From NCBI GenBank assembly GCA_002922725.1, contig PNEW01000004.1, positions 1 to 51,090 of the forward strand: 51,090 nucleotides of DNA. The letters run 5' to 3'. Source of the DNA: Verrucomicrobia bacterium Opi.OSU.00C (GTDB lineage: Bacteria; Verrucomicrobiota; Verrucomicrobiia; Opitutales; PNEW01). Made by a program: the position numbers and the translations under genes. The notes under the pieces are model-generated. The model was not told where the DNA came from and searched no databases. It worked only from the letters and a program-made list of their open reading frames with translations. The stretch's first letter is position 1, and every line of letters begins with the position of its first letter. Below, piece after piece: positions 8,071-17,051 of this stretch.

Positions 8071-9348
8071 TCATAAATTTATTTTAATTCCACGTCGAAG
8101 ATATGTCGGCACGTCAAGGTCTTCACCTTCATAGAAATTTCGTTCAGTTTTATTGAATTCTCCTCTTTGTTCCTCATCACTAGAAAACATAAATTCAACC
8201 TGATTATCTTTTGTATTATTTAGATCATTAATTTTAGATTTATGAACAGCAGGGGGATAAAGCTCCATTTTCCGTTTTCTTGAGGTTGGGTTCTGGGTAT
8301 GTTTCATGGAGTTGAAAGCAGGTTTTACTGATGGGTAACGTCTTCTTATGCCGTCCAGATTTGTCGTACCCAGTACTGTTATGCTCAACTTTTGTTGCAT
8401 ACTCTCATCAATATAAGCACCCAAAACAATATTATCTTTACTCCCAAATTGTTCACCGACAACCGTCATGATCTCATTTATTTTATTCATAGTAAGATCA
8501 GTCCCACCATAAACATTTACAATTAATGAGTCTGCGCGTTTTGAAAATTCTGGTGTATGTAGTAAAGGACAAAGCCTTAGATCATCAAAAGCTTTATCGA
8601 CATAGTTGTCACCTTCACCATAACCAAGACCAAAAAGAGTCTTTCCTCCTCTATCTTCAAAAGCGTTTCTCAATGTAGAAAAATCGACATTTATAAGACC
8701 AGTCCTTTTTATCATTGACCAAATAGAATGCACACCACGGTAAATCCATTCATCTGCAAGAGTAAATGCATCGAGAACGGTTGCACTATCATCAACTTGC
8801 TGTAGAAGAATATCGTTAGGTAGTGGAATAACCGCATGACACAAATCCCTCAATTGCGCAAGACTCTCCTCTGCTTGGTTATGCCGGCGAATTCCTTCAT
8901 TTGTAAATGGTAATGTAACAAAAGCGATAATTAGGGCTTTCTGATTTGCAGCTATCTCTGCGAGAACAGGTGCTGCCCCACTGCCTGTTCCTCCTCCTAA
9001 TCCAACAATTAAAAAGACTAGATCAATTCCGTTAACGAGCTGAAGTAATTGATCTTTATCAAATTCTGCCGCACGCTTACCTATATCGGCGTCGCCACCA
9101 GCACTTAGACCACGGGTGATCTCACGCCCAATCATAACTTTATCCTCGATAAGCGAGTTACTTAAAACTTTACTGTCAGTATTAACTACCGCTAGGTCAA
9201 CTTCATCGAGATGATCCAGTTTAATCCGGTCAACTGCGTTATTGCCAGCCCCACCAATACCAATGATTTTTATCCGGATCATTTCATCATTTACCTGACC
9301 ACTGAACATTTTATTTGGATTACTAAAATTTTCGCTTTCGCTATGCAT
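8071..9348 (-). CDS. ftsZ: Cell division GTPase FtsZ
   Basis: FtsZ polymerises at mid-cell into the Z ring. The N-terminal nucleotide fold starts IKIIGIGGAGNNAVD, the tubulin signature reads GGGTGSG (most bacteria have GGGTGTG) and the T7 synergy loop is INVDFSTLRN. The C-terminal linker (about residues 335-405) is polar, and the conserved C-terminal peptide DVPTYLRR, the FtsA/ZipA contact site, lies near the end. In the T7 loop the usual N-x-D-x-x-D is N-x-D-x-x-T, so the second aspartate (D212 in E. coli numbering) is missing. It lies seven bases after ftsA and is the last division gene of the cluster. Confidence 0.96.
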   Translation of the reverse strand: MHSESENFSNPNKMFSGQVNDEMIRIKIIGIGGAGNNAVDRIKLDHLDEVDLAVVNTDSKVLSNSLIEDKVMIGREITRGLSAGGDADIGKRAAEFDKDQLLQLVNGIDLVFLIVGLGGGTGSGAAPVLAEIAANQKALIIAFVTLPFTNEGIRRHNQAEESLAQLRDLCHAVIPLPNDILLQQVDDSATVLDAFTLADEWIYRGVHSIWSMIKRTGLINVDFSTLRNAFEDRGGKTLFGLGYGEGDNYVDKAFDDLRLCPLLHTPEFSKRADSLIVNVYGGTDLTMNKINEIMTVVGEQFGSKDNIVLGAYIDESMQQKLSITVLGTTNLDGIRRRYPSVKPAFNSMKHTQNPTSRKRKMELYPPAVHKSKINDLNNTKDNQVEFMFSSDEEQRGEFNKTERNFYEGEDLDVPTYLRRGIKINL

Positions 9349-9355
9349 AATACGA

Positions 9356-10507
9356 TTATAAGTTAAATATATTGGCTACTTTACTAAATATTCCTGATTT
9401 CTTTAAACCCTGATCCTCTTTATTCTGGGCTGTTAGACCATAGTAAAGTAGCCCCAAAACAGTGCTGTATTCTGGTTTACGTAAATCGTTCCTCACCCAG
9501 GAAGGGTTATCACCCACCCGGGTAGACACCCCTAATCGCAGTGATGCTGCATCGGCGATTTTTGGTAAACGTGACACCCCTCCCGTCAAAATCACACCAG
9601 CTGCTAATTCTTCAGGGTTTAGGAATTCGACAAGCTCTTTTTTAACGATTCCAAAGAGCTCATCTATTCTTGCTTTAAGTATTTGATAAATTGCTAAACG
9701 AGATATTGCGCGATCACCAATTGTCAAGTCACCGAAGAGCCAAACTTTATCATCTTTATCTTCATTATCAATAATCGCTTTACCAAATTCTAATTTGAGT
9801 TTCTCTGCCTGTTGTTTATTTACACGCAATCCCAAACTTAAGTCGTTTGTCAGGTGATCACCCCCAACACTTATTACTCCCGTCCGCACAATATGTCCGT
9901 TGTTGTAAAGCAAATAGTCCGTAGTGCTACAACCAATATCTAAGACAAGTACACCATTTTGTTTTTCCTCTTCACTCGTAACCATGCAGCCTGAAGCAAT
10001 ACTTGAAATTATCATATCCTCAACTTTTAAACCAAACCCATTAATTACATGGATATGATCACTAACCTTTCTTTCATCTCCTTCTATATGCCAATAAGTA
10101 ACATTTAATTCGTCACCTTCCATCTGATGTGGGTCTTTAATCGATCTTCCATCTAATTGAAAACCACACTGTACATGATGTATATAAACGCGTCTGGGAG
10201 GTAGCTCCTTACGCTTGGCATTTTCTATTACACTTTGGACATCACTCTGGCGAACAAGATTATCAGGCGAACTAACCATGACAGATCCTTTATTCGAAAA
10301 ACCTTGGAGGTGTCTTCCAGTTTGAGCAAGAAATACTCCTTCAATTATAGCCCCTGCATTTTTTTCCGCTGCGATGATCGCAGCATGAGTACAATCACTC
10401 GCAGCACGAAAATCAATTATTTCACCTTTTCTTACACCCATCGCTGTAGACTGCCCCATCCCAATGATATTGAGACTTCTTCCTTCATCGATAATTTCAC
10501 CAACCAT
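9356..10507 (-). CDS. ftsA: Cell division protein FtsA (main reading frame; true start is upstream, out of frame)
   Basis: FtsA is an actin-fold ATPase that anchors FtsZ filaments to the membrane. The frame has the 1C (SHS2) insertion region, the phosphate-2 segment VLDIGCSTTDYLLY, the adenosine motif GVILTGGVSRLP and a C-terminal amphipathic helix (KKSGIFSKVANIFNL) of the membrane-targeting type. The first ATG of this frame, at 10507, begins MVGEIIDEG, which in other FtsA proteins lies about 20 residues in, after the first strand and phosphate-1 loop. The missing part is encoded directly upstream in another frame (see 10508-10566). As written, the protein lacks part of its ATP site. Confidence 0.93.
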   Translation of the reverse strand: MVGEIIDEGRSLNIIGMGQSTAMGVRKGEIIDFRAASDCTHAAIIAAEKNAGAIIEGVFLAQTGRHLQGFSNKGSVMVSSPDNLVRQSDVQSVIENAKRKELPPRRVYIHHVQCGFQLDGRSIKDPHQMEGDELNVTYWHIEGDERKVSDHIHVINGFGLKVEDMIISSIASGCMVTSEEEKQNGVLVLDIGCSTTDYLLYNNGHIVRTGVISVGGDHLTNDLSLGLRVNKQQAEKLKLEFGKAIIDNEDKDDKVWLFGDLTIGDRAISRLAIYQILKARIDELFGIVKKELVEFLNPEELAAGVILTGGVSRLPKIADAASLRLGVSTRVGDNPSWVRNDLRKPEYSTVLGLLYYGLTAQNKEDQGLKKSGIFSKVANIFNL

Positions 10508-10566
10508 TACGACGACTTTCGCCCCCCCCCTATTTCAACTGCACCAATGATTCTATTCTCGTTCAT
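10508..10566 (-). other. ftsA: Out-of-frame 5' end of ftsA with a run of nine G
   Basis: From the ATG at 10566 the minus strand reads MNENRIIGAVEIGGGRKSS and then TAA. The run of nine G (plus-strand C at 10522-10530) puts it out of frame with the rest of ftsA. With ten G the join reads EIGGGAKVVVMVGEI; with seven it reads EIGGAKVVVMVGEI, which aligns without gaps to the E. coli FtsA start (EIGTAKVAALVGEV, from memory). Both lengths restore a full protein starting 29 bases after ftsQ. The tract lies exactly at the phosphate-1 loop. It is either a homopolymer sequencing error or a real slippage site. Confidence 0.85.
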
Positions 10567-10595
10567 AATTGGGTTGTAAGTTTATTTATTTATAT

Positions 10596-11534
10596 TCAAT
10601 TTCTAAACTTTCTCGGGCCAATATCCCGATATAATTGTACTGCAACTTCGTCTTTTACCGAGAGATCAATACGTTTAATATTATAGATATCGTTGCTTTT
10701 GGAGTATTTTATAACGCGAGCTAATTGAGCTAATTGCCGATCAAAATCAAATGGAGCAAATATTATTTCACGCACAATACTACTTCGTACTTTAATAAAT
10801 TCATCAGACAAGCCATTAAGTTCATCGAATTCTTTACAAGAAACTACCTCCCATGACTTAAATATGTTCGGATAATTCAATTTTGCTAAATCCAATAGTT
10901 GTGAAATTATTTCTATCCCAGAAAGAGAAAAGATGTGATCGCCATTCTGTTTGAATCGAACTCCATCTAAATAAGGTAAATGTTTGTTTTTTGTTATTTT
11001 ATAGCTCTCGTGAAAATATACTGTCCCATCCCTAGCGATGTAAACTTCCTCTATTTTCTTTTTATTCCTTCGGACTCTAGCACGTAATACAGGCTCTCTT
11101 TCTATAACCTCAATATGCAATTCATCTGGAAACTTTCGTGAGACCACTGCAGAATTTATCTGTCCTTTCTTTTCCAACATTTGTTTGATCGCAAAAATAT
11201 CTACCTCCATAATTGTAGCATCCTGTGGCCATGCGATATTTTGTTCGAACCAATGGTGATCTAACTCTCCATTACTTTGAAAGTTAATACGGCGCACAGG
11301 AGCAGAGGTACCAGCAAGAATTATCTGGTTATCATTTGAGCGGAAAAAGTGAACACTATAAGCAATACCTCCAGCCATAAATAAAATTATAATAATGACA
11401 CCACACATTTTAGCACGCCCAAAAATTTTACGTTTGCGAGCTATTGTGCTGACCGCTTGTCGACCAGCTGTTTGCTTAATTCCACGCCAATTTCTAGTCT
11501 CTATACAACTTGATTTAATTTTTGCCATGATCAA
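10596..11534 (-). CDS. ftsQ: Cell division protein FtsQ/DivIB
   Basis: FtsQ is a bitopic membrane protein that links early and late divisome parts through FtsB/FtsL. A basic cytoplasmic tail (about 40 residues) leads to a membrane helix at roughly 43-65 (MCGVIIIILFMAGGIAYSV). The POTRA-like region follows, with SAVVSRKFPDELHIEVIERE, the typical FtsQ strand-turn-strand, and then the beta domain. The start at 11534 overlaps the ddl stop by four bases (ATGA); an ATG two codons on is an alternative. Its position between ddl and ftsA is the classic one. Confidence 0.9.
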   Translation of the reverse strand: MIMAKIKSSCIETRNWRGIKQTAGRQAVSTIARKRKIFGRAKMCGVIIIILFMAGGIAYSVHFFRSNDNQIILAGTSAPVRRINFQSNGELDHHWFEQNIAWPQDATIMEVDIFAIKQMLEKKGQINSAVVSRKFPDELHIEVIEREPVLRARVRRNKKKIEEVYIARDGTVYFHESYKITKNKHLPYLDGVRFKQNGDHIFSLSGIEIISQLLDLAKLNYPNIFKSWEVVSCKEFDELNGLSDEFIKVRSSIVREIIFAPFDFDRQLAQLARVIKYSKSNDIYNIKRIDLSVKDEVAVQLYRDIGPRKFRN

Positions 11535-12457
11535 TTGCTTCGCAAAGCGTAAAACCTATTTATTGCAGGTAAAACTAGACTTTGGGCCAATTGAGGAAAA
11601 TCATATCCCAGACAACAGGCACTTTTACGTAAGAGGCTTGTAGAAGTAAGACCAGGAAGAGTATTTATTTCTAGAAAATAGCTTCCCTCACTATTCGAAG
11701 TCATAAAATCAACACGGATAAAATCACGGCAACCGCAAATGTCAAAGACAGATTCAGCGACTTCACGAATTTCTTTCTCCAATGAATATCCAAGTCTAGC
11801 AGGGTAATGATATTCTGTCATTCCTTCTGTATACTTGTGTCTGTAATCATAAATACCATTTTTGGGGATTATTTCTACCAAACCCATTCCTTTTCCCTCA
11901 AGTACCCCAATTGAAATTTCTCTTCCTTGAATCCTCTGTTCAAAAAGCCAATTTCCTGAAATAAGTTTGGCCATTTTTTTATTGAGAGCTTCCTCATTTT
12001 CAGCAATGAATACATCTATACTACTCCCCTCACACAAAGGTTTAACTACGATATTACTACCAAGTTTAGCTACTACTTCGTTCACAGTTGGTAAATTAGG
12101 GGCTGTCGCTAATAAATCTTTGGCAACACGTATGCCAGAATCTGCTACAAGCGTTTTTGTTTCTTTTTTATTAATACACAAACGACTCGATTCAGAATCA
12201 CAGCCAACATAAGAAAATTTCTCCTTTTCTAACAATTTTTGTATCTCCCCATCTTCACCAAAAGTTCCATGCAAAGTTAAAAAAATAATCTGATTGTCAG
12301 GATCAAGATTTTTTGGAAGAGCCATTTCATTTAATTCAATGAGATCAACAGAATAATTCTTTTTTAATGCAGCTGTAACTGCCTGACCGGATTCTAATGA
12401 GACATTACGTTCTTTTGAAATACCTCCAGCCAAAACAGCGATAGAAAGATTACTCAT
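11531..12457 (-). CDS. ddl: D-alanine--D-alanine ligase
   Basis: Ddl joins two D-alanines for the end of the peptidoglycan stem. The ATP-grasp protein starts with LAGGISKERNVSLESG (the GGxSxExxVSLxSG motif), has the central VVKPLCEGSSIDV ATP-binding lysine region and ends with the Mg-binding FLEINTLPGLTSTS. At 308 residues it is of the short DdlB type. It overlaps murC-murB by four bases upstream and ftsQ by four bases downstream, so translation is probably coupled along this stretch. Confidence 0.95.
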   Translation of the reverse strand: MSNLSIAVLAGGISKERNVSLESGQAVTAALKKNYSVDLIELNEMALPKNLDPDNQIIFLTLHGTFGEDGEIQKLLEKEKFSYVGCDSESSRLCINKKETKTLVADSGIRVAKDLLATAPNLPTVNEVVAKLGSNIVVKPLCEGSSIDVFIAENEEALNKKMAKLISGNWLFEQRIQGREISIGVLEGKGMGLVEIIPKNGIYDYRHKYTEGMTEYHYPARLGYSLEKEIREVAESVFDICGCRDFIRVDFMTSNSEGSYFLEINTLPGLTSTSLLRKSACCLGYDFPQLAQSLVLPAINRFYALRSN

Positions 12458-14775
12458 AGTACTTCATTCCAATTTTTGCCCATAAGAAGGACTTCAGGTT
12501 CGAGATCAAATCCTCGATTAGCCTTTACCTCTCTTCGTATGTCTTTTATTAATGAAATAATATCTTTACTCGTTGCTCCACCACGGTTAATAATAAAATT
12601 ACCGTGAAGCTTTGATATTTGAGCTGCCCCAATCTTCCTCCCCTTGAGGCCTAATTCATCAATAATCTGCCCTGCATAAGACCCCTCAGGATTTTTAAAG
12701 ATACACCCAGCGCTTGGTTCACGAGGTTGGCTACTTTTTCGGATACTTGAAAACGACTTAATTTTATTTTTAATAGTTATTTCTTCCGCACTTGAAGTTG
12801 CATGTAAAGTCGCCCCTATCGCAACTGTATTTTTAAGCTCTTCGCATGCCCGATAGCTAATATGAACATCTTTGCGTTTTATATTTTTTAATTCTCCTTC
12901 CCATGTAACTAATTGAATTTCATCTACGATATCAAATATCCATCCACCCATCGCACCAGCATTCATTCGAAGTGATCCTCCTAAAGTCCCTGGTATCCCT
13001 TCGAGGAATTCAAATCCCGTTAGACCTAATTTTATACCTTCAACACAAATTTTATTCAATCGCACTCCTGCTCCTACCCAAATCCGACCATCACCTAATG
13101 GTCGGATTTGTTTCCAGTAATTATGGTTAAGGCGAACGACTAAACCTTGAAACCCCTCATCAGGAACAATTAGATTAGAACCTCTACCAATAAAATATAC
13201 TTGAATTTTATTTTTATTTGATTCGTTTAAAAGAACTCGTAAATCTTTCTCAGACGCCGGTTCTGCATAATAGCGTGTGTTCCCCCCAACTTTTAAGGTC
13301 GTTTTATTAGCAAGTGATTCAAAATCAGCTATTTTTGTTTGCTTATCCATTTTATGTGATAAATCGATCCACCATTTTCCATCTTTACTCATTCTCTGTT
13401 TACAATTAATCACTTTTGGGGACTTATTTTTTATTATCGCGACAACCGCTTTGGCCCATTCATTTATGTCGCCTGCTCCTACAAAAAGCAAAACCGAAGG
13501 ACCTTTTAATTTACGTTCAAGGTTGTTGCTCAATTCTTCTATCGAATTAACTATTCTACCTCGTGAAACATTTGGGAGAAGTGTGAGCAAATCAATACTT
13601 GTCCCACCTTCACAAGGACTCTCATTAGCCTCGTAGACATTAAGAAGATAAATTACATTCGCTTTTTTCAAGACTTCAGCAAATTCCTTTTTATAGTAAA
13701 GTGTTCGTGAATAGCGATGAGGCTGGAAAACAATAATTATTTGATTGTCTGGGTAGTCCTCACGAATGAACTTTAATAGAGATCCTATCTCTTCAGGGTG
13801 ATGCGCATAATCTTCAAAAATAGTTAATTGAGAACTACTATAAAGGATAGTCTGTCGACGTCTTATACCTGGAAAGAGTTCAAGTGATTGCTTATTAAGA
13901 TGTGTCGTCAAGTAGTGCGTTACGGCTAATGCTCCCAAGGCGTTGATCGCATTAAAATAACCGGGCACAGGTACCGACACTTCACATTTAGAGAAACGAC
14001 CACTTAATTGTAATGATAAATTTTTACGACTCTGTCGTACAATTTTACCAGCATAATCTCCATCTTTACCGAAACTTAACCGTTCAGCCGTAATATTTCT
14101 CTGAGATATTTGTCCTAAATATTTGTAGTCGGTCGGTAAAAACACAGATTTTTCAGTCCGCTGAAAAAGCCGTCCAAAAGTATTTTCTAATTCATCTAGA
14201 TTGCGATATTGATCAGGATGATCCCAATCTAGATTTGTCGTTAGCGTTATTTCAGGTGAAAATTCATTTATTGTTCCATCACTTTCATCGATTTCAGCAA
14301 TAATCCATTCACTTCCACCATCAAACTTGGCAGGCAAGTAGTAATTGCCATTAAATAATGCTCCTAAAATATAACTAAATTTAAATCCCTCTTTTTCCAA
14401 AGCAGCTATAAGCATACCTGAAGTTGTCGTTTTACCGTGGCTACCCACTATTGCGATAAGTTTTTTATCAGCCACCGTATTAGCCAACATAACCCCTCGC
14501 TTCAATATAGGCAGTCCACGTTCAATTGCTACACGATAACAAGGGTGGGCTTCATTAATCGCACTTGAATAAATAACTGTATCAATGTCTTTCGAAATTT
14601 CAGGCTCTGACTCTATACTAATATCATTGTTCATTAGCAGATTTGAAATCGGGTTACTAATATTATCATCGTAACCACTAATTTTATGACCACCACTCTG
14701 CAAATAAAGAGCTAAGGGAGCCATCCCCATACCGCCAATTCCTATCATATAAATATTTTTACTTTGCTCGTTCAT
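12454..14775 (-). CDS. murC-murB: MurC-MurB fusion: UDP-MurNAc--L-alanine ligase and UDP-MurNAc dehydrogenase
   Basis: One 773-residue protein holds two wall enzymes. Residues 1 to about 460 are MurC, adding L-alanine to UDP-MurNAc: IGIGGMGMAPLA at the start, the P-loop GSHGKTTTSG and the DYAHHPEEI ligase motif. From about 480 comes MurB, the FAD enzyme that makes UDP-MurNAc: TTLKVGGNTRYYAEP, GRGSNLIVPD, GIPGTLGGSLRMNAGA and PSAGCIFKNP. In the last motif the proton donor is a cysteine where E. coli has serine; such variants occur in other MurB proteins. MurB acts just before MurC, so the fusion joins consecutive steps. MurC-MurB fusions are known from Verrucomicrobia. Two bases separate it from murG. 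Confidence 0.95.
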   Translation of the reverse strand: MNEQSKNIYMIGIGGMGMAPLALYLQSGGHKISGYDDNISNPISNLLMNNDISIESEPEISKDIDTVIYSSAINEAHPCYRVAIERGLPILKRGVMLANTVADKKLIAIVGSHGKTTTSGMLIAALEKEGFKFSYILGALFNGNYYLPAKFDGGSEWIIAEIDESDGTINEFSPEITLTTNLDWDHPDQYRNLDELENTFGRLFQRTEKSVFLPTDYKYLGQISQRNITAERLSFGKDGDYAGKIVRQSRKNLSLQLSGRFSKCEVSVPVPGYFNAINALGALAVTHYLTTHLNKQSLELFPGIRRRQTILYSSSQLTIFEDYAHHPEEIGSLLKFIREDYPDNQIIIVFQPHRYSRTLYYKKEFAEVLKKANVIYLLNVYEANESPCEGGTSIDLLTLLPNVSRGRIVNSIEELSNNLERKLKGPSVLLFVGAGDINEWAKAVVAIIKNKSPKVINCKQRMSKDGKWWIDLSHKMDKQTKIADFESLANKTTLKVGGNTRYYAEPASEKDLRVLLNESNKNKIQVYFIGRGSNLIVPDEGFQGLVVRLNHNYWKQIRPLGDGRIWVGAGVRLNKICVEGIKLGLTGFEFLEGIPGTLGGSLRMNAGAMGGWIFDIVDEIQLVTWEGELKNIKRKDVHISYRACEELKNTVAIGATLHATSSAEEITIKNKIKSFSSIRKSSQPREPSAGCIFKNPEGSYAGQIIDELGLKGRKIGAAQISKLHGNFIINRGGATSKDIISLIKDIRREVKANRGFDLEPEVLLMGKNWNEVL

Positions 14776-14777
14776 TA

Positions 14778-15905
14778 TTATACAACCTGCAGCCTTTTAC
14801 TATTGCTCTTTTTAGTAAATTTAGATGAAAGATTTTCAAGATCATGTACGATCAATTCAGCACTTTTACTTGGATTTAAGCGCTGAAGGTTTTGTCTAAA
14901 TTTATCTAAAAGCCAATCGTTATAAATTAGTTCAATAACTTCACTCTTCAAACCCTCCATTTGATCCTGCTCAATCGTCAAACTTGCACCCAACTGTTCG
15001 AGAAACCGTGCATTTGCAAGTTGGTGATTATCCGTTGCATTAGGATAAGGCACGAGAATAGAGGGAACTCTACATTGCATTAATTCAGCAATTGTACCCG
15101 CACCAGCCCTTGAGAGGATTAAATCTGCTGCCGACATGAGAACACCCATGTTATCACAAAATGTAGAATAATAAGCTTTTACTACCTCATTAGATGTTGA
15201 CCGATGCTCAAAGACCCCATTATTCCCCTTTCCCAAACCGGTTACACAATAAACACTAATTCCTTCAGTACCCAACTTTTCAAAGTTTGCATTAACCCAT
15301 TCATTAAGTACCTGAGCACCCTGACAACCACCTAAAACCACAAGTAATTTACCATTAACATCGATACGAAGCGTCCTACGCGCCAACTCTTTTGGGGTGC
15401 GTCGTATTCCCTTGCGCAATGGATATCCAAAATATTTTATCGAATCCAAGGGAACCCCAGCTAATTGAACTCCTTCAGGAAGATATAACCGTTTGACTAA
15501 TCCACGTAAGTACCGTGTTGCCTTTCCCGGCTTGCGATTAGCCTCATGAATAGCAATTGGACATCCATGAATGACCCCCGCAATAGTAATTCCAACTGTG
15601 ATAAAACCCCCAAAGGCAACAATTATATCAGGTCGTTTATTCCGTAATAGACTGAAAGCAAATATGAGCAATTGGAACTGTTGAATAAAAAACTTAACAA
15701 ATCTTAATGGACTGAATGAAAATCCTGCCCCTGGCGCGCGCACAAAATCAAGTTGTGGGTACTTTCTGACCAAACGGGAATCAACTTCTTTTTTACTAAT
15801 AATAAGCCAACAATGATGCCCCTCTTCAATAAGCCGTTCAGCAAGGGAAATACCAGGAGCTAAATGTCCTCCCGTTCCGCCACATGATATAACAAAATTA
15901 CTCAT
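14778..15905 (-). CDS. murG: UDP-GlcNAc transferase MurG (lipid I to lipid II)
   Basis: MurG adds GlcNAc to lipid I at the inner face of the membrane. The GT28 signature ISCGGTGGHLAPG begins five residues in, and the C-terminal UDP-GlcNAc site has SRAGAGTIAELMQ and VPYPNATDNHQ. The frame is open to 15986, but the preferred ATG at 15905 begins MSNFVISCGG, overlaps the ftsW stop by four bases (ATGA) and gives a normal 375-residue protein. A longer start would add 27 residues that lie inside ftsW. Confidence 0.95.
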   Translation of the reverse strand: MSNFVISCGGTGGHLAPGISLAERLIEEGHHCWLIISKKEVDSRLVRKYPQLDFVRAPGAGFSFSPLRFVKFFIQQFQLLIFAFSLLRNKRPDIIVAFGGFITVGITIAGVIHGCPIAIHEANRKPGKATRYLRGLVKRLYLPEGVQLAGVPLDSIKYFGYPLRKGIRRTPKELARRTLRIDVNGKLLVVLGGCQGAQVLNEWVNANFEKLGTEGISVYCVTGLGKGNNGVFEHRSTSNEVVKAYYSTFCDNMGVLMSAADLILSRAGAGTIAELMQCRVPSILVPYPNATDNHQLANARFLEQLGASLTIEQDQMEGLKSEVIELIYNDWLLDKFRQNLQRLNPSKSAELIVHDLENLSSKFTKKSNSKRLQVV

Positions 15906-17029
15906 ATTTCCCGTGGTTTTCGAAGTGGTGATCGATTCCATTCCTGGAGAAAATTCAAAATTATTCCTACAAGGAAAAACATACATACAAGATTAGAGCC
16001 TCCATAACTTATAAAGGGCAGTGACATGCCTTTAGTCGGTAGGCACCCCGTAACAATACCGAAATTTAGCAATGCCTGAAGGGTAATAAGCATGAGAGCT
16101 CCACTTGCGAAAAGAAACTGAAAAAGGTTTGATGAGCGACGCAGTTGCCATACGCCAATTAAAAAAATACCCAGAAAAACAAAAACCACTCCAGTCGTAA
16201 AAAAAAACCCTAACTCTTCACCTATAATAGGAAAAATAAAATCGGTATGAGCTTCAGGAAGGAATGCCATTTGCTGTCTACCATTACCGAGACCAACTCC
16301 CTCAACCCCACCAGCTCCAAATGCAAGAATACCTTGCCACAGCTGGTAAGCTCCATCACTCCTGTTTCCTTCTACGTCAAGAAATGCAGTGATGCGTTTA
16401 AGGCGCAAAGGATCAAGAAAAATAGCAATGCAAAAAAGAACCACACTAAGAAATACCGTTGGTATAAGATAAATAAGCCTCACACCAGCAAGAAATAGTA
16501 GGGTGAATCCAATAACTCCGATGAGAAATGCAGTACCAAAATCTGGCTGTGATAGAACTAGTACAACCACTGAACCAATGATCAGAGAGGGAATGAAAAA
16601 TCCTTGTTTAAAACTTTTAAGAGCGCGTTGATTCTTAGCAAGATAATGAGAGAGGACAAAGATCAACCCGATTTTAGCGAAATCAGATACTTGCATATTC
16701 ATCGGTCCTAGATCTAGCCAACGTCGAGCGCCATTGATTTCGAGACCTATACTTGGAATTAGGACAAGGGTGAGCATAATTAATACACTGGCAGTGATAA
16801 CCCAAACAAAGGTCCTAATCTTATCAAAATCACTAAAAAAAGCTGTAGCCGTAGCAACGATCCCAAGACAGAGCCATATCACTTGTCGTTGAACAATAAA
16901 ATATGGATCCACATATTGAGAATGAGTAACACTAAAAAGAATTATTAAACCAAGTCCTGTCAGACTAGCAACCGAAAGGATCAAAGTTAAGGCTGGAAGA
17001 TTTCTCCGAATATTTATCCACCAAGACAT
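15902..17029 (-). CDS. ftsW: SEDS peptidoglycan polymerase FtsW
   Basis: FtsW is the septal glycan polymerase that partners FtsI. The 375-residue sequence is mostly hydrophobic with about ten membrane helices. It contains family motifs GARRWLDLGPMNMQVSDFAK after the fourth helix, FLPEAHTDFIFPIIGEELGF in the large extracellular loop and the C-terminal LPFISYGGSNL. It lies between the LysM lipoprotein and murG. Confidence 0.94.
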   Translation of the reverse strand: MSWWINIRRNLPALTLILSVASLTGLGLIILFSVTHSQYVDPYFIVQRQVIWLCLGIVATATAFFSDFDKIRTFVWVITASVLIMLTLVLIPSIGLEINGARRWLDLGPMNMQVSDFAKIGLIFVLSHYLAKNQRALKSFKQGFFIPSLIIGSVVVLVLSQPDFGTAFLIGVIGFTLLFLAGVRLIYLIPTVFLSVVLFCIAIFLDPLRLKRITAFLDVEGNRSDGAYQLWQGILAFGAGGVEGVGLGNGRQQMAFLPEAHTDFIFPIIGEELGFFFTTGVVFVFLGIFLIGVWQLRRSSNLFQFLFASGALMLITLQALLNFGIVTGCLPTKGMSLPFISYGGSNLVCMFFLVGIILNFLQEWNRSPLRKPREI

Positions 17030-17051
17030 AGTATTAATTTATAAATATAGA

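Noticed and set aside
10235-10579. 114-codon plus-strand frame opposite ftsA
   Set aside because: It lies wholly over ftsA and its composition follows from that gene.
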